Below, one piece after another: positions 1 through 6,906 of a stretch of DNA of 12,139 nt. Position 1 is the stretch's first letter. Every line of letters starts with the position of its first letter. The stretch is from Candidatus Zixiibacteriota bacterium (GTDB lineage: Bacteria > Zixibacteria > MSB-5A5 > GN15 > FEB-12). Made by a program: the position numbers and the translations under genes. Under the pieces are notes generated by a model. The model ran no database searches. It saw only the letters and a program-made list of their open reading frames with translations, and was not told the DNA's origin. The DNA lies in NCBI GenBank assembly GCA_030619345.1, contig JAUXBO010000036.1, forward strand, positions 1-12,139, read 5' to 3'.

Positions 1-1156
1 GTGGCTGGGCGCAATGGTGACCGGCGCGGATGGCAATACCTTTTGAATCAAGAAAAGTGGCAATGTCGTGGGGATGAACATCACGGTCGGTAAACGATAT
101 CGCTCCGCCACGCTGATCCGATTCCTGCGGTCCCTGGATATCCAAAGATGGTATTTCGGACAGCCTTTTTATCGCATAGTCAGTGAGCTGCATTTCATGC
201 AGTCTGACTTTATCCATACCGATCTCCTCCAGGTAGGTCAGAGCGGCATCAAAGGCCACGACATCGGCGATATTGGGAGTCCCGGCCTCAAATTTGTGGG
301 GAAGTTCATTCCAGGTAACGCGATCAAATCTAACCTCGCGGATCATCTCTCCGCCCATGTTAAAGGGTGGCATTTCCTCAAGAATCGACTTACGGCCAAT
401 CAGTACTCCAACGCCAGTCGGCCCAAGCATCTTGTGCGCGGAAAACGTATAAAAATCGGCGTCAATATCGCGTACATCGACAGCCATGTGCGGTACAGAT
501 TGCGCTCCGTCAATCAATACCACTGCGCCAACTTCGTGCGCTTTGGCAGTAATCTCTTTGACCGGATTGATCGTACCAAGAACATTTGACATATGTGATA
601 AGGCAACCAGTTTTGTCTTTTCGGTAATAAGTTCGTCGAGGTTACTCAGGTCAAGATGACCACATATGGTGATAGGAATTTGCTTCAACACCGCCGACTT
701 TCTCTGCGCCAGCATGACCCAGGGAACAAGGTTGGCGTGATGTTCCATCTCCGTTATAACAATCTCGTCGCCTTCACCGATATTAGCATCACCCCAGGTT
801 GACGCTACGAGATTGATCGCCTCAGTCGTACCGCTGGTGAATATGACTTCCTCGGTGGCGACGCCCCCCACAAACCGAGCGATATGGGTGCGAGTATCCT
901 CGTATGCCTGTGTCGCACGTTCGGCCAGAGTATGCATGCCGCGGTGGATATTGGAGTTTGATCGCCGATAGTAATCAAGCAAAGCGTTGATTACTGATCG
1001 CGGCTTCTGAGTCGAAGCGGCATTATCGAGATAGACCAGCTGATGCCGATTGACCGTCTGGTCGAGAATAGGGAAGTCGGCCTTCACCTGTTCGACACTA
1101 AACGGCGCTGGTCGATAGTTAGTTGATTTCAGTTTTTCTCTATTCCCGGACTTCAT
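1..1156 (-). CDS. sufS: SufS cysteine desulfurase (3' end cut by window edge)
   Basis: SufS is a cytosolic PLP enzyme that takes sulfur from L-cysteine as a persulfide and passes it to the SufBCD scaffold. I translated this frame by hand from ATG 1156-1154; 385 complete codons are visible. The PLP-stacking histidine lies in MEHHANLVPW (His139), the Schiff-base lysine in FSAHKMLGPTG (Lys242), and the persulfide cysteine in RAGHHCAQP (Cys382, bases 11-13). The window ends three residues after that cysteine. By comparison with E. coli SufS (406 aa, Cys364), about 40 residues are missing. An AAGGA ribosome binding site lies 8 bases before the ATG, near the stop of the Rieske gene, and the gap to that gene is 12 bases. 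The N-terminus is about 16 residues longer than in E. coli. The RAGHHCAQP form resembles B. subtilis SufS. No sulfur-transfer partner (SufE or SufU) is visible; it may lie beyond the edge. Confidence 0.96.
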   Translation of the reverse strand, partial: MKSGNREKLKSTNYRPAPFSVEQVKADFPILDQTVNRHQLVYLDNAASTQKPRSVINALLDYYRRSNSNIHRGMHTLAERATQAYEDTRTHIARFVGGVATEEVIFTSGTTEAINLVASTWGDANIGEGDEIVITEMEHHANLVPWVMLAQRKSAVLKQIPITICGHLDLSNLDELITEKTKLVALSHMSNVLGTINPVKEITAKAHEVGAVVLIDGAQSVPHMAVDVRDIDADFYTFSAHKMLGPTGVGVLIGRKSILEEMPPFNMGGEMIREVRFDRVTWNELPHKFEAGTPNIADVVAFDAALTYLEEIGMDKVRLHEMQLTDYAIKRLSEIPSLDIQGPQESDQRGGAISFTDRDVHPHDIATFLDSKGIAIRAGHHCAQP

Positions 1157-1168
1157 ATTCGCATTCCT

Positions 1169-1483
1169 TTATTCCTGCAAAAGGACATAAATGTCGTTAC
1201 CTTCAATCTTAACTTCATATTTCTCAATAGGTGCAATAGCTGGTGGAGCAGTCGCCTGGCCACTGGTGATATCAAATCGTGCCCCATGACGGGGGCAGAT
1301 AACTTCATGACCTTTCAAACGGCCATCACTGATTGGTGCATAGTCATGGCTGCACTCATCGGCCACGGCATAGATATCGTCACCAATGCGCCCCAACAGA
1401 ACTCGGTCAGTACCTACCTCCACCGATTTCATACTGTTAGGCGGAATCTCGGACAGGAGAGCGGCTTTTTTGAACTCCGCCAT
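1169..1483 (-). CDS. Rieske [2Fe-2S] ferredoxin-like protein of the suf operon
   Basis: This is a 104-residue stand-alone Rieske domain protein, the size of the ferredoxin components of ring-hydroxylating dioxygenases and of NirD. The cluster motifs are complete: Cys44-x-His46 in ECSHDYAP and Cys63-x2-His66 in ICPRHGARFD. It has no signal peptide or membrane segment, so it should be a soluble cytosolic electron carrier. The start codon directly abuts the sufD stop (1484-1486). A strong GGAGG (1492-1496) inside the sufD end lies 8 bases before the ATG, so the start is secure. sufS follows after 12 bases. Lying inside the suf operon, it may supply electrons for cluster assembly or be an early client of it; that is inference. 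Homologues in such operons are often annotated as a dioxygenase ferredoxin subunit, but no oxygenase is visible here. The exact role is unknown. Confidence 0.92.
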   Translation of the reverse strand: MAEFKKAALLSEIPPNSMKSVEVGTDRVLLGRIGDDIYAVADECSHDYAPISDGRLKGHEVICPRHGARFDITSGQATAPPAIAPIEKYEVKIEGNDIYVLLQE

Positions 1484-2812
1484 CTATATTGCCTCCAGAC
1501 GAGTTGCTACAAATTCAGAGAGACGCTCTTTCAGGTCATCTGGTACCAACTTAAGAGTCGACTGCACGAATCCACCAACAATCATTCTAACCGCTGTACT
1601 CTTGTCGATTCCTCTGGCATTTAGATAGAAGATAGACTCTTCGTCAATCGATCCCAGAGTGGCTCCGTGCGAGCAGGAGACGTCTTCGTTGAGAATCTCC
1701 AACTCAGGGATCGTTTCTGCGCGGGTCCCCTTGTTGAGCAGGAGATTTCTATTCTCCTGGTAAGCCTCGCAAGTTCTCGCCTTGTTATCAATTCGGATCA
1801 ATCCTGTATAAGCGGACAGAGCCCTGTCTTTTAGGACGACTTTGAAATCAATATCGGAATTTGTTTTTCCCGCCGAATGGTGATGTAGCGTGTGATTGTC
1901 AAAGTGCTGGCGACCAGTGCCAAACAACAGACCGTACATCTTGCTGGAAGCACCTTCACCGGCCAGTTCAACTCCAAAGCTCTGCTTACAAAGTTCGCCG
2001 CCAAAAACCAAAGGTATGGTTAGCATAGAAGCATTCTGTTTGAGCTTGGCCCGATGCGTGAAGTACGAATTCATAGCCGGAGCATAACGCTGCAAAGAAA
2101 CATACCGAGTGCGGCTGTCTTCGGCTCCAAAAATCTCGACCGCCCCATTGGAAAAACTGATTCCGTTGCTTCGGTCGGGGCTTCCGCCGCCATATTCATC
2201 GATCAGTGTAATCTCAGAATTTCGTCCCACGATCACTACCAATCGAGGGAAAGCAGCTGAGTTTTCTCTACCCGCTTCTCTGAGAAGGTGAATTGGTTTT
2301 TCAATAATCTGATTATCCGGCACGTGAATGAATATACCGTCATTCCAAAGGGCGCCGTTCATAGCTTCGAATTTACCGGTTTTGCGATTGATGAGCTGGT
2401 ACAGATGTTCTCTGATCAGGTCAAAATGTTTCTCGGACGCATCAGACAGCGAACAGATTGTCACTCCGTTTGGCAGCCCCTTCGGACTAACCAGGACATT
2501 GATGTCGCGTCCCCCCAGATCGGTAACGAATGCGGCCAGTCGTCCCTTTTTGACATGCTCAGTTTCCGTTGAAGCTACTGTATCACATTCACCTGCGAAG
2601 TCCGAATCACGAGCCTGATCAACCGCCAGCATAAATTTCCGAGGATCAGTATATCGCCAGAGATGAATACCCCGTGGTGGCAGTTTGGATTCGTTGAAGC
2701 CGAGCCGGTTGCTGCGACGCATCGCTTTGAGCCAGTCCGGTCCCCGGTGAAGTTGAGGGGACATTTCATTTATCAAATATTCTGGGTTTTGTTTCATGTT
2801 TGAATCACTCAT
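1484..2812 (-). CDS. sufD: SufD, Fe-S cluster scaffold subunit
   Basis: SufD pairs with SufB and two SufC subunits in the SufBC2D scaffold, where nascent Fe-S clusters form in the cytosol. The protein has 442 residues (E. coli SufD has 423). The C-terminal half carries the family's beta-helix signature: NLLLNKGTRAETIPELEI, then DVSCSHGATLGSIDEESIFY with Cys380 and His382, then the helical SRGI-like segment ARGIDKSTAVRMIVGGF. His382 corresponds to the conserved SufD histidine (His360 in E. coli) implicated at the SufB-SufD interface. The N-terminal part is more variable. The gene starts one base after the sufB stop codon (2814-2816) and has only a weak ribosome binding site (AGG in TAGGCTAAA), so translation is probably coupled to sufB. 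An in-frame ATG five codons in (2797-2795) is less likely. The stop codon abuts the Rieske start. Confidence 0.95.
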   Translation of the reverse strand: MSDSNMKQNPEYLINEMSPQLHRGPDWLKAMRRSNRLGFNESKLPPRGIHLWRYTDPRKFMLAVDQARDSDFAGECDTVASTETEHVKKGRLAAFVTDLGGRDINVLVSPKGLPNGVTICSLSDASEKHFDLIREHLYQLINRKTGKFEAMNGALWNDGIFIHVPDNQIIEKPIHLLREAGRENSAAFPRLVVIVGRNSEITLIDEYGGGSPDRSNGISFSNGAVEIFGAEDSRTRYVSLQRYAPAMNSYFTHRAKLKQNASMLTIPLVFGGELCKQSFGVELAGEGASSKMYGLLFGTGRQHFDNHTLHHHSAGKTNSDIDFKVVLKDRALSAYTGLIRIDNKARTCEAYQENRNLLLNKGTRAETIPELEILNEDVSCSHGATLGSIDEESIFYLNARGIDKSTAVRMIVGGFVQSTLKLVPDDLKERLSEFVATRLEAI

Positions 2813-2813
2813 T

Positions 2814-4247
2814 TTAGCCTATTGATCCTTCCATCTCCAGTTGGATTAGCCGGTTCAATTCGACCGCGTATTCAAGTGGAAGTTCTTTAGTGAACGGCTC
2901 CATAAAGCCATTTACAATTAACAGGCGGGCGTCATCTTCAGAAAGCCCGCGACTGGTGAGGTAGAATAGCTGCTCTTCGGCCACTTTCGACACCCGGGCC
3001 TCATGTTCCACACTAACCTGATCATTGTCAACTTCCATTGTCGGATAAGTGTCTGAGCGGGCATCATCGCCGATCAACAGCGCATCGCACTCGACCGACA
3101 CTTTGCAATTTTCCGCGCCCTTGTGTATTTTGATAAGGCCGCGATAGGAGGCGCGTCCGTTATCTTTGGAGATCGACTTTGAAGTAATTCGCGAGGAAGT
3201 ATTCGGGGCGGCATGAATCATTTTGGCCCCGGCATCCTGATGTTGATCAATGCCTGCAAACGCAACTGAGAGTATCTCACCCTTGGCGCCCTCTTCCAGA
3301 AGGTTCACGCAGGGGTACTTCATGGTCAGCCTGGAACCGAGATTGCCGTCGACCCATTCAATCGTGGCGTTCTTGTAGGCCGATGCCCGTTTGGTCACGA
3401 GATTAAAAATATTCCGTGACCAATTCTGTATGGTCGTGTAGCGAATGTACGAGTCTTCATGTGCCCGAAGTTCCACTACCGCGGTATGCAGCGAATTAGT
3501 AGAGTAGACCGGAGCCGTACAACCTTCGATATAATGAAGGCGCGAGCCCTTGTCGGCGATAATCAGGGTGCGCTCAAACTGTCCCATGTTTTCCGCGTTA
3601 ATGCGGAAATAGGCCTGAAGTGGTACCTTGACGTCAATACCGGGGGGGACATAGAGGAATGATCCACCCGACCAGACGGCTGTATTCAGGGCAGCGAACT
3701 TGTTATCGGCCGAAGGAATCACGGAGCCGAAATACTCATGTACCAATTCTTCATGTTCTCTTAAACCGGAATCCATATCGAGAAAAATGATTCCCTGTTT
3801 TGCCAGATCCTCGCGCAGCGAATGATACACAACCTCGGATTCGTACTGGGCTGAAACCCCACCGAGGAAGTTTTTCTCAGCTTCTGGAATCCCCAGGCGA
3901 TCAAATGTCTTTTTGATGTATTCGGGAACATCATCCCAATTGTCTTGTTGCTGCTCAATCGGCTTCATGAAATAGTAGATATTATCAAAATCGATCTCGC
4001 CCAACAGATCGTTATTGCCCCAGTTGGGCATCGGCTTGGAGTAGAAGATATCAAGCGCCTCGTGCCGCTTCTCAGCCATCCACGACGGCTCTTTTTTCAT
4101 CCGCGAGATCATCTCGACTACTTCATGGCTGAGACCTTTGGCTCCCTTGTGGAAATAGTCCACCGGATCATGAAATCCGTACTTGGAAGCATAGTCCTGG
4201 TTAAGAGCTTGTAAGTCTTTGTTCTGTCTTTGAATTGACTCAGACAT
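2814..4247 (-). CDS. sufB: SufB, Fe-S cluster scaffold subunit
   Basis: SufB is the main scaffold and sulfur acceptor of the SufBC2D complex. Its 477 residues are normal for the family. Hallmarks are the N-terminal YGFHDPVDYFHKGAKGLS segment, LYVPPGIDVKVPLQAYFRIN at about 198-217, the long beta-helix core, RASYRGL (365-371), and the C-terminus VEHEARVSKVAEEQLFYL then MEPFTKELPLEYAVELNRL. The C-terminus closely resembles the B. subtilis type. The position of E. coli Cys405 is Ala396 here (GDDARSDTYP), as in other B. subtilis-like SufB proteins, so the cluster-accepting residues must differ from those proposed for E. coli. Cys381 and Cys387 are nearby candidates. An AGGAG ribosome binding site lies in the end of sufC, 8 bases before the ATG. 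The gap to sufC is three bases, and sufD follows after one base. Confidence 0.97.
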   Translation of the reverse strand: MSESIQRQNKDLQALNQDYASKYGFHDPVDYFHKGAKGLSHEVVEMISRMKKEPSWMAEKRHEALDIFYSKPMPNWGNNDLLGEIDFDNIYYFMKPIEQQQDNWDDVPEYIKKTFDRLGIPEAEKNFLGGVSAQYESEVVYHSLREDLAKQGIIFLDMDSGLREHEELVHEYFGSVIPSADNKFAALNTAVWSGGSFLYVPPGIDVKVPLQAYFRINAENMGQFERTLIIADKGSRLHYIEGCTAPVYSTNSLHTAVVELRAHEDSYIRYTTIQNWSRNIFNLVTKRASAYKNATIEWVDGNLGSRLTMKYPCVNLLEEGAKGEILSVAFAGIDQHQDAGAKMIHAAPNTSSRITSKSISKDNGRASYRGLIKIHKGAENCKVSVECDALLIGDDARSDTYPTMEVDNDQVSVEHEARVSKVAEEQLFYLTSRGLSEDDARLLIVNGFMEPFTKELPLEYAVELNRLIQLEMEGSIG

Positions 4248-4250
4248 TAA

Positions 4251-5021
4251 TCAGGCTCCTACCGCACTATTGTTTACAATCCAGTCATATCCTTCATCTT
4301 CAAGCTTAAGAGCCAGCTCCGGGCCACCCGACTTTACGAATTTTCCGGCGGCCATGACATGGACATGCTGCGGTTTTACGTAGTTCAAAAGACGCTGGTA
4401 ATGGGTAACCAGCAAGAGGCCTTTGGTCTCATCCTGATACCTGTTGATTCCTTCGGATACAGTCTTAAGGGCATCGATATCAAGTCCGGAATCGGTTTCA
4501 TCGAGAAGAGCCATCGCCGGATTTAGGATGGACATTTGCAATATCTCGATCCGTTTTTTTTCTCCACCGGAAAAGCCATCATTTAGATAGCGAGTAGCGA
4601 ATGACGGATCAATTGACAGGGCCGCCATCTCCTTTTTTAGCAACCCGCGGTAATCAGACATATCGGCCTCTTCGCCTCGATGTGATTTCAGCGCGGCTCG
4701 CAGAAAATTAGCAACCGAAACACCCGGTACGGCCAGCGGGTATTGAAAGGCCAGGAACAAACCAGCCCGCGACCGTTCGTCCGCTTTCATCTTGAGGATC
4801 GATTCCCCTTTAATGAATGCTTCGCCCTTAGTGATTGTATACAGCGGGTGCCCCATCAAGGCATTTGAAAGAGAGGATTTTCCTGAACCGTTGGGGCCCA
4901 TGATAGCGTGTGTTTCACCGGGGTAAATCTTGAGAGAAACACCTTTGACAACTTCTTTCCCTTCGACTTCCACATGTACATCGTTGAATTCAAGGAGGGG
5001 TGATTTATCGGACATTGTCAT
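4251..5021 (-). CDS. sufC: SufC, ABC-type ATPase of the SUF complex
   Basis: SufC is the cytosolic ATPase that drives conformational change in the SufBC2D scaffold; it is not a transporter. All ABC elements are present in 256 residues: Walker A GPNGSGKS (42-49), Q-loop Gln93 in AFQYP, signature SGGEKKR (151-157), Walker B ending LLDE (172-175) followed by TDSGLD, and H-loop His207 in VTHYQRLL. FSGGEKKRIEILQM and DETDSGLDIDAL are SufC hallmarks. The start is uncertain by two codons. AAGGA lies 3 bases before the first ATG (5021) but 9 bases before a second in-frame ATG (5015), which reads MSDKSPLL and has better spacing. The gene follows the Rrf2 regulator after 30 bases, and sufB follows after 3. 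Confidence 0.97.
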   Translation of the reverse strand: MTMSDKSPLLEFNDVHVEVEGKEVVKGVSLKIYPGETHAIMGPNGSGKSSLSNALMGHPLYTITKGEAFIKGESILKMKADERSRAGLFLAFQYPLAVPGVSVANFLRAALKSHRGEEADMSDYRGLLKKEMAALSIDPSFATRYLNDGFSGGEKKRIEILQMSILNPAMALLDETDSGLDIDALKTVSEGINRYQDETKGLLLVTHYQRLLNYVKPQHVHVMAAGKFVKSGGPELALKLEDEGYDWIVNNSAVGA

Positions 5022-5051
5022 CTTTCCTTATATTATCTAAATTAGAACCTG

Positions 5052-5567
5052 TTATCCAATTCGTTTATTTAGCACCGACACCGTGGCGATCTCGTCAGAA
5101 GAATCACCTACCGGTTGTCCGTTGATACTCACTTGTTTCGCTATGCTCATAACATTTCCAGTTATTATATCTTCCAGGGAGGTTGAGGCAAGATAGTCCG
5201 CAATGTAGCAGGCCAGCCCGCCGAGAACTTGCATGATCAAACAGTCTCCCGTGTGCACGCATTGGTCTAACTGCCCAGAGAATTTCTGGCAGTGCTCATC
5301 ATCAATTAGGGGACCACCAAGAGCCGTGATTACATCAAGGAGATTTATCTCCTTGGGCTCTCGCGCAATACTGAATCCGCCACTCCTGCCGCGCACGGCA
5401 ACGACAAGGCCTGCCTTGCGCAATATCGCCAACAGCTTTGACGCGTATGGGGCGGAAATTCCCTCCTGCTCGGCAATGTCTGCAATAGATAATTGTCCCT
5501 CCACTCCGCTTTCTGCCAGAGCGAGAAGACATCTAATACCATATTTTTCTAAAGCTGAAATCCTCAT
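5052..5567 (-). CDS. Rrf2/IscR-family transcriptional regulator of the suf operon
   Basis: This is an Rrf2-family winged-helix DNA-binding protein of 171 residues. It opens MRISALEKYGIRCLLALAE, and the wing motif GRSGGFSIA is at about 60-68, both typical of Rrf2 proteins. Three cysteines follow the DNA-binding domain (Cys93, Cys103, Cys109), with another at Cys120. These suit ligation of an Fe-S cluster, as in IscR, but the spacing is C-x9-C-x5-C; IscR of E. coli has C-x5-C-x5-C. I chose the ATG at 5567-5565 because GAGG lies 6 bases before it and the protein then begins in the usual family way. The frame could open four codons earlier at a TTG (5579), which I think is wrong. As the first gene of the suf operon, it probably senses Fe-S status and represses its own promoter, analogous to IscR or SufR. 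Direct orthology to either cannot be settled here. Confidence 0.9.
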   Translation of the reverse strand: MRISALEKYGIRCLLALAESGVEGQLSIADIAEQEGISAPYASKLLAILRKAGLVVAVRGRSGGFSIAREPKEINLLDVITALGGPLIDDEHCQKFSGQLDQCVHTGDCLIMQVLGGLACYIADYLASTSLEDIITGNVMSIAKQVSINGQPVGDSSDEIATVSVLNKRIG

Positions 5568-5610
5568 CAATAACCTCAATTATCTAATCTTCAAATCCAA
5601 CGGGCCAAAT

Positions 5611-5639
5611 AGAATACTAATACTTTACTATTTTGTAAA
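5611..5639 (-). promoter_or_regulatory. Probable promoter of the suf operon
   Basis: Read on the minus strand, TTTACA (5639-5634, five of six bases matching the sigma-70 -35 box) is separated by exactly 17 bases from TATTCT (5616-5611, four of six at -10). Transcription would start near 5604 and leave a leader of about 37 bases before the regulator's ATG. No other equally good pair is seen upstream of the operon. The assignment is by sequence match only. Confidence 0.6.
5613..5632. promoter_or_regulatory. Imperfect 20-bp palindrome, candidate Rrf2 operator
   Basis: The minus strand reads AATAGTAAAGTATTAGTATT. Fourteen of the 20 positions obey dyad symmetry, giving AATAnTAA-n4-TTAnTATT. It covers most of the spacer of the suf promoter and runs into the -10 box, so a bound dimer would block RNA polymerase. 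An Rrf2 dimer site of this size and place fits autorepression by the regulator encoded just downstream. A+T-rich DNA produces such symmetry by chance fairly easily, so this remains a candidate. Confidence 0.45.
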
Positions 5640-5727
5640 CATTTTTCTTGAGGATTTGTTCACTAAAATGTTCGCATTTTTGAGCGGAATAGCTTTCTTT
5701 GGGACAATATGATATTGGCTCCACACA

Positions 5728-6327
5728 GTGGATATTGCAGTCCTACCGGCATTATTATGGGGAGTTGTGAAAATCGACTTTGATCTGCTACATATTGTCG
5801 CCCTTGCGTTTGCCCTGGCTTTCGACGCTTTTGGAGTGGCGGTTGCGGTTGGTGTCCAATTAGGTGAACTGGATCGCTGGAGTGTCTTCAGGCTTTCTTT
5901 CCATTTCGGATTTGCTCAGTTCGGTATGCCGATTGTTGGTTGGCTGGCCGGTGGCGAGGTGGTTGGACTGATCGGTTCGCTGGCGAGTTGGCTGGCGTTT
6001 GTAGTGCTATTGGCAATAGGGGGGAGGCTTATCTGGGAGCAGATAAGACCGGAGAAGCGAAAGTGGAAAGGCGACCCTACCCGCGGCGCAAGCCTTCTGA
6101 TTCTAATGTTTGCAACTTCGGTCGACGCTCTTGCGGCCGGATTCACCCTCGCCTTGGTAGGTAGTCAGATACTAATGCCGACTTTGGTGATTGGTTTTGT
6201 GGCGGCGGCGATGACGATCATAGGATTGATATTTGGCCGGACAATGGGACTAAAATTTAACCGTATCGCCGGGATAATTGGAGGGGTTATTTTAATCGGG
6301 TTGGCAGTAAAGGCGATCTTAATCTAG
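5728..6327 (+). CDS. mntP: MntP-type manganese efflux pump
   Basis: This is an inner-membrane protein of the MntP (DUF204) family, which exports Mn(II) to prevent manganese toxicity. About six hydrophobic segments form two related halves. Each half has the conserved acidic motif: FALAFDAFGVAVAVG (Asp33) and FATSVDALAAGFTLAL (Asp133). FHFGFAQFGMPIVGWLAG (58-75) is also characteristic. A charged loop (about 106-120) separates the halves. The start is uncertain. The open frame begins at GTG 5728, which has no ribosome binding site. GTG 5767 would give 186 residues, close to the 188 of E. coli MntP, and has GGGGAG just upstream, though only 2 bases away. The gene is divergent from the suf operon. 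No manganese riboswitch (yybP-ykoY type) fits in the short upstream gap. Confidence 0.88.
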   Translation: MDIAVLPALLWGVVKIDFDLLHIVALAFALAFDAFGVAVAVGVQLGELDRWSVFRLSFHFGFAQFGMPIVGWLAGGEVVGLIGSLASWLAFVVLLAIGGRLIWEQIRPEKRKWKGDPTRGASLLILMFATSVDALAAGFTLALVGSQILMPTLVIGFVAAAMTIIGLIFGRTMGLKFNRIAGIIGGVILIGLAVKAILI

Positions 6328-6348
6328 GGGATAAACTGTAAACCAGCA

Positions 6349-6765
6349 CTATCTGGCCGATATTGGAGCACTCTTTTTGTCCGGATCGACTTTATTGATG
6401 ATCCAATCCAATCCGACCTTTTCCCAATTCGCGCAAATAGAAGAGGCGACATACCGCTCCCAGTCATATATTCCGCTTTCCTTGGCTAGTTCTTCCAACT
6501 GTCTTTTCAGGACCGGTGAATCAACTATAACTACTGAGCGAGTCATACCCATCTCCCGGTAGTATCGCTGTCCTTGTTCAAGTATCTTCCGCGCGGGATA
6601 TGACATCGGTTGACAAGTACGCATATCGACAAAGACCCCGAAACTTTTCGGTCCCTTTGATAGAACAGCCTTGGACTCAGCAAGCCAGAGCCGATTCTCT
6701 TCCGAGTTGAACACATCGCCGAAGGTCAGGTGATAGCCAAATTCTTTTTTTTCAATTTTGTACAT
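6349..6765 (-). CDS. Small STAS/SpoIIAA-like protein of unknown function
   Basis: A 138-residue soluble protein with no signal peptide or membrane segment. The pattern suggests an alternating alpha/beta fold: a strand at KKEFGYHLTFGDVF, a helix to about residue 37, a strand at FGVFVDMRTC (43-52), an amphipathic helix at YPARKILEQGQRYYREMG, and a strand at SVVIVD (77-82). This resembles the STAS/SpoIIAA-like fold found in small regulatory and lipid-binding proteins; I infer this from pattern, not from a recognised catalytic motif. The C-terminal part (SGIYDWERYVASSICANWEKVGLDWI) is aromatic-rich and looks conserved in type. The start has a weak GAGTG five bases upstream. The gene stands alone and converges on mntP with a 21-base gap. 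Its function is unknown. Confidence 0.75.
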   Translation of the reverse strand: MYKIEKKEFGYHLTFGDVFNSEENRLWLAESKAVLSKGPKSFGVFVDMRTCQPMSYPARKILEQGQRYYREMGMTRSVVIVDSPVLKRQLEELAKESGIYDWERYVASSICANWEKVGLDWIINKVDPDKKSAPISAR

Positions 6766-6844
6766 CTGTTCACTCGAATTTGTGTTAGTCTCTTTATTTC
6801 TCTCTCTGATAGTATCGGAATGGTCTCAATCTTCTTTAGTTTGT

Positions 6845-6887
6845 GTAAGTCAGATATCTGTTAGTTCCGTAATGACCACTAACTTAC
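6845..6887. repeat. Cluster of short inverted repeats
   Basis: Three dyads are packed into 43 bases: CAGATATCTG (6851-6860) is a perfect 10-base palindrome; GTTAGT (6860-6865) pairs with ACTAAC (6878-6883); and GTAAGT (6845-6850) pairs with ACTTAC (6882-6887). The last two share two bases, so they are mutually exclusive stems. The cluster lies between divergent genes and just upstream of an AGGAG, so it could be protein-binding DNA or alternative RNA structure. Confidence 0.35.
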
Positions 6888-6906
6888 GATATTGAAGGAG
6901 AAATCC

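Larger units (their letters stand above)
5568..5727. promoter_or_regulatory. Divergent intergenic region between the suf operon and mntP
   Basis: This 160-base A+T-rich stretch must hold the promoters of both flanking genes. The suf promoter is clear (5611-5639). On the plus strand only weak candidates exist for mntP: TTGAGC (5680-5685), 17 bases, then GACAAT (5703-5708), or a lone TATGAT at 5708-5713. A small hairpin, CCAC-ACA-GTGG (5721-5731), contains the possible GTG start codon of mntP at 5728 in its 3' arm. Confidence 0.4.

Noticed and set aside
68..589. Open frame of 173 codons on the plus strand
   Set aside because: It lies antisense to sufS, whose translation shows all catalytic motifs; the plus-strand peptide resembles nothing and has no ribosome binding site role.
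5233..5712. Open frame of 159 codons on the plus strand
   Set aside because: It is antisense to the Rrf2 gene and runs through the suf promoter; low-quality sequence with no family features.
5709..5783. 24-codon frame upstream of and overlapping mntP
   Set aside because: It has no ribosome binding site, overlaps mntP in another frame and has chance length.
6328..6348. Terminator between the convergent mntP and STAS-like genes
   Set aside because: Only a 4-bp CCAG/CTGG stem near 6343-6356 with no T-run is seen, which is too weak to call a terminator.
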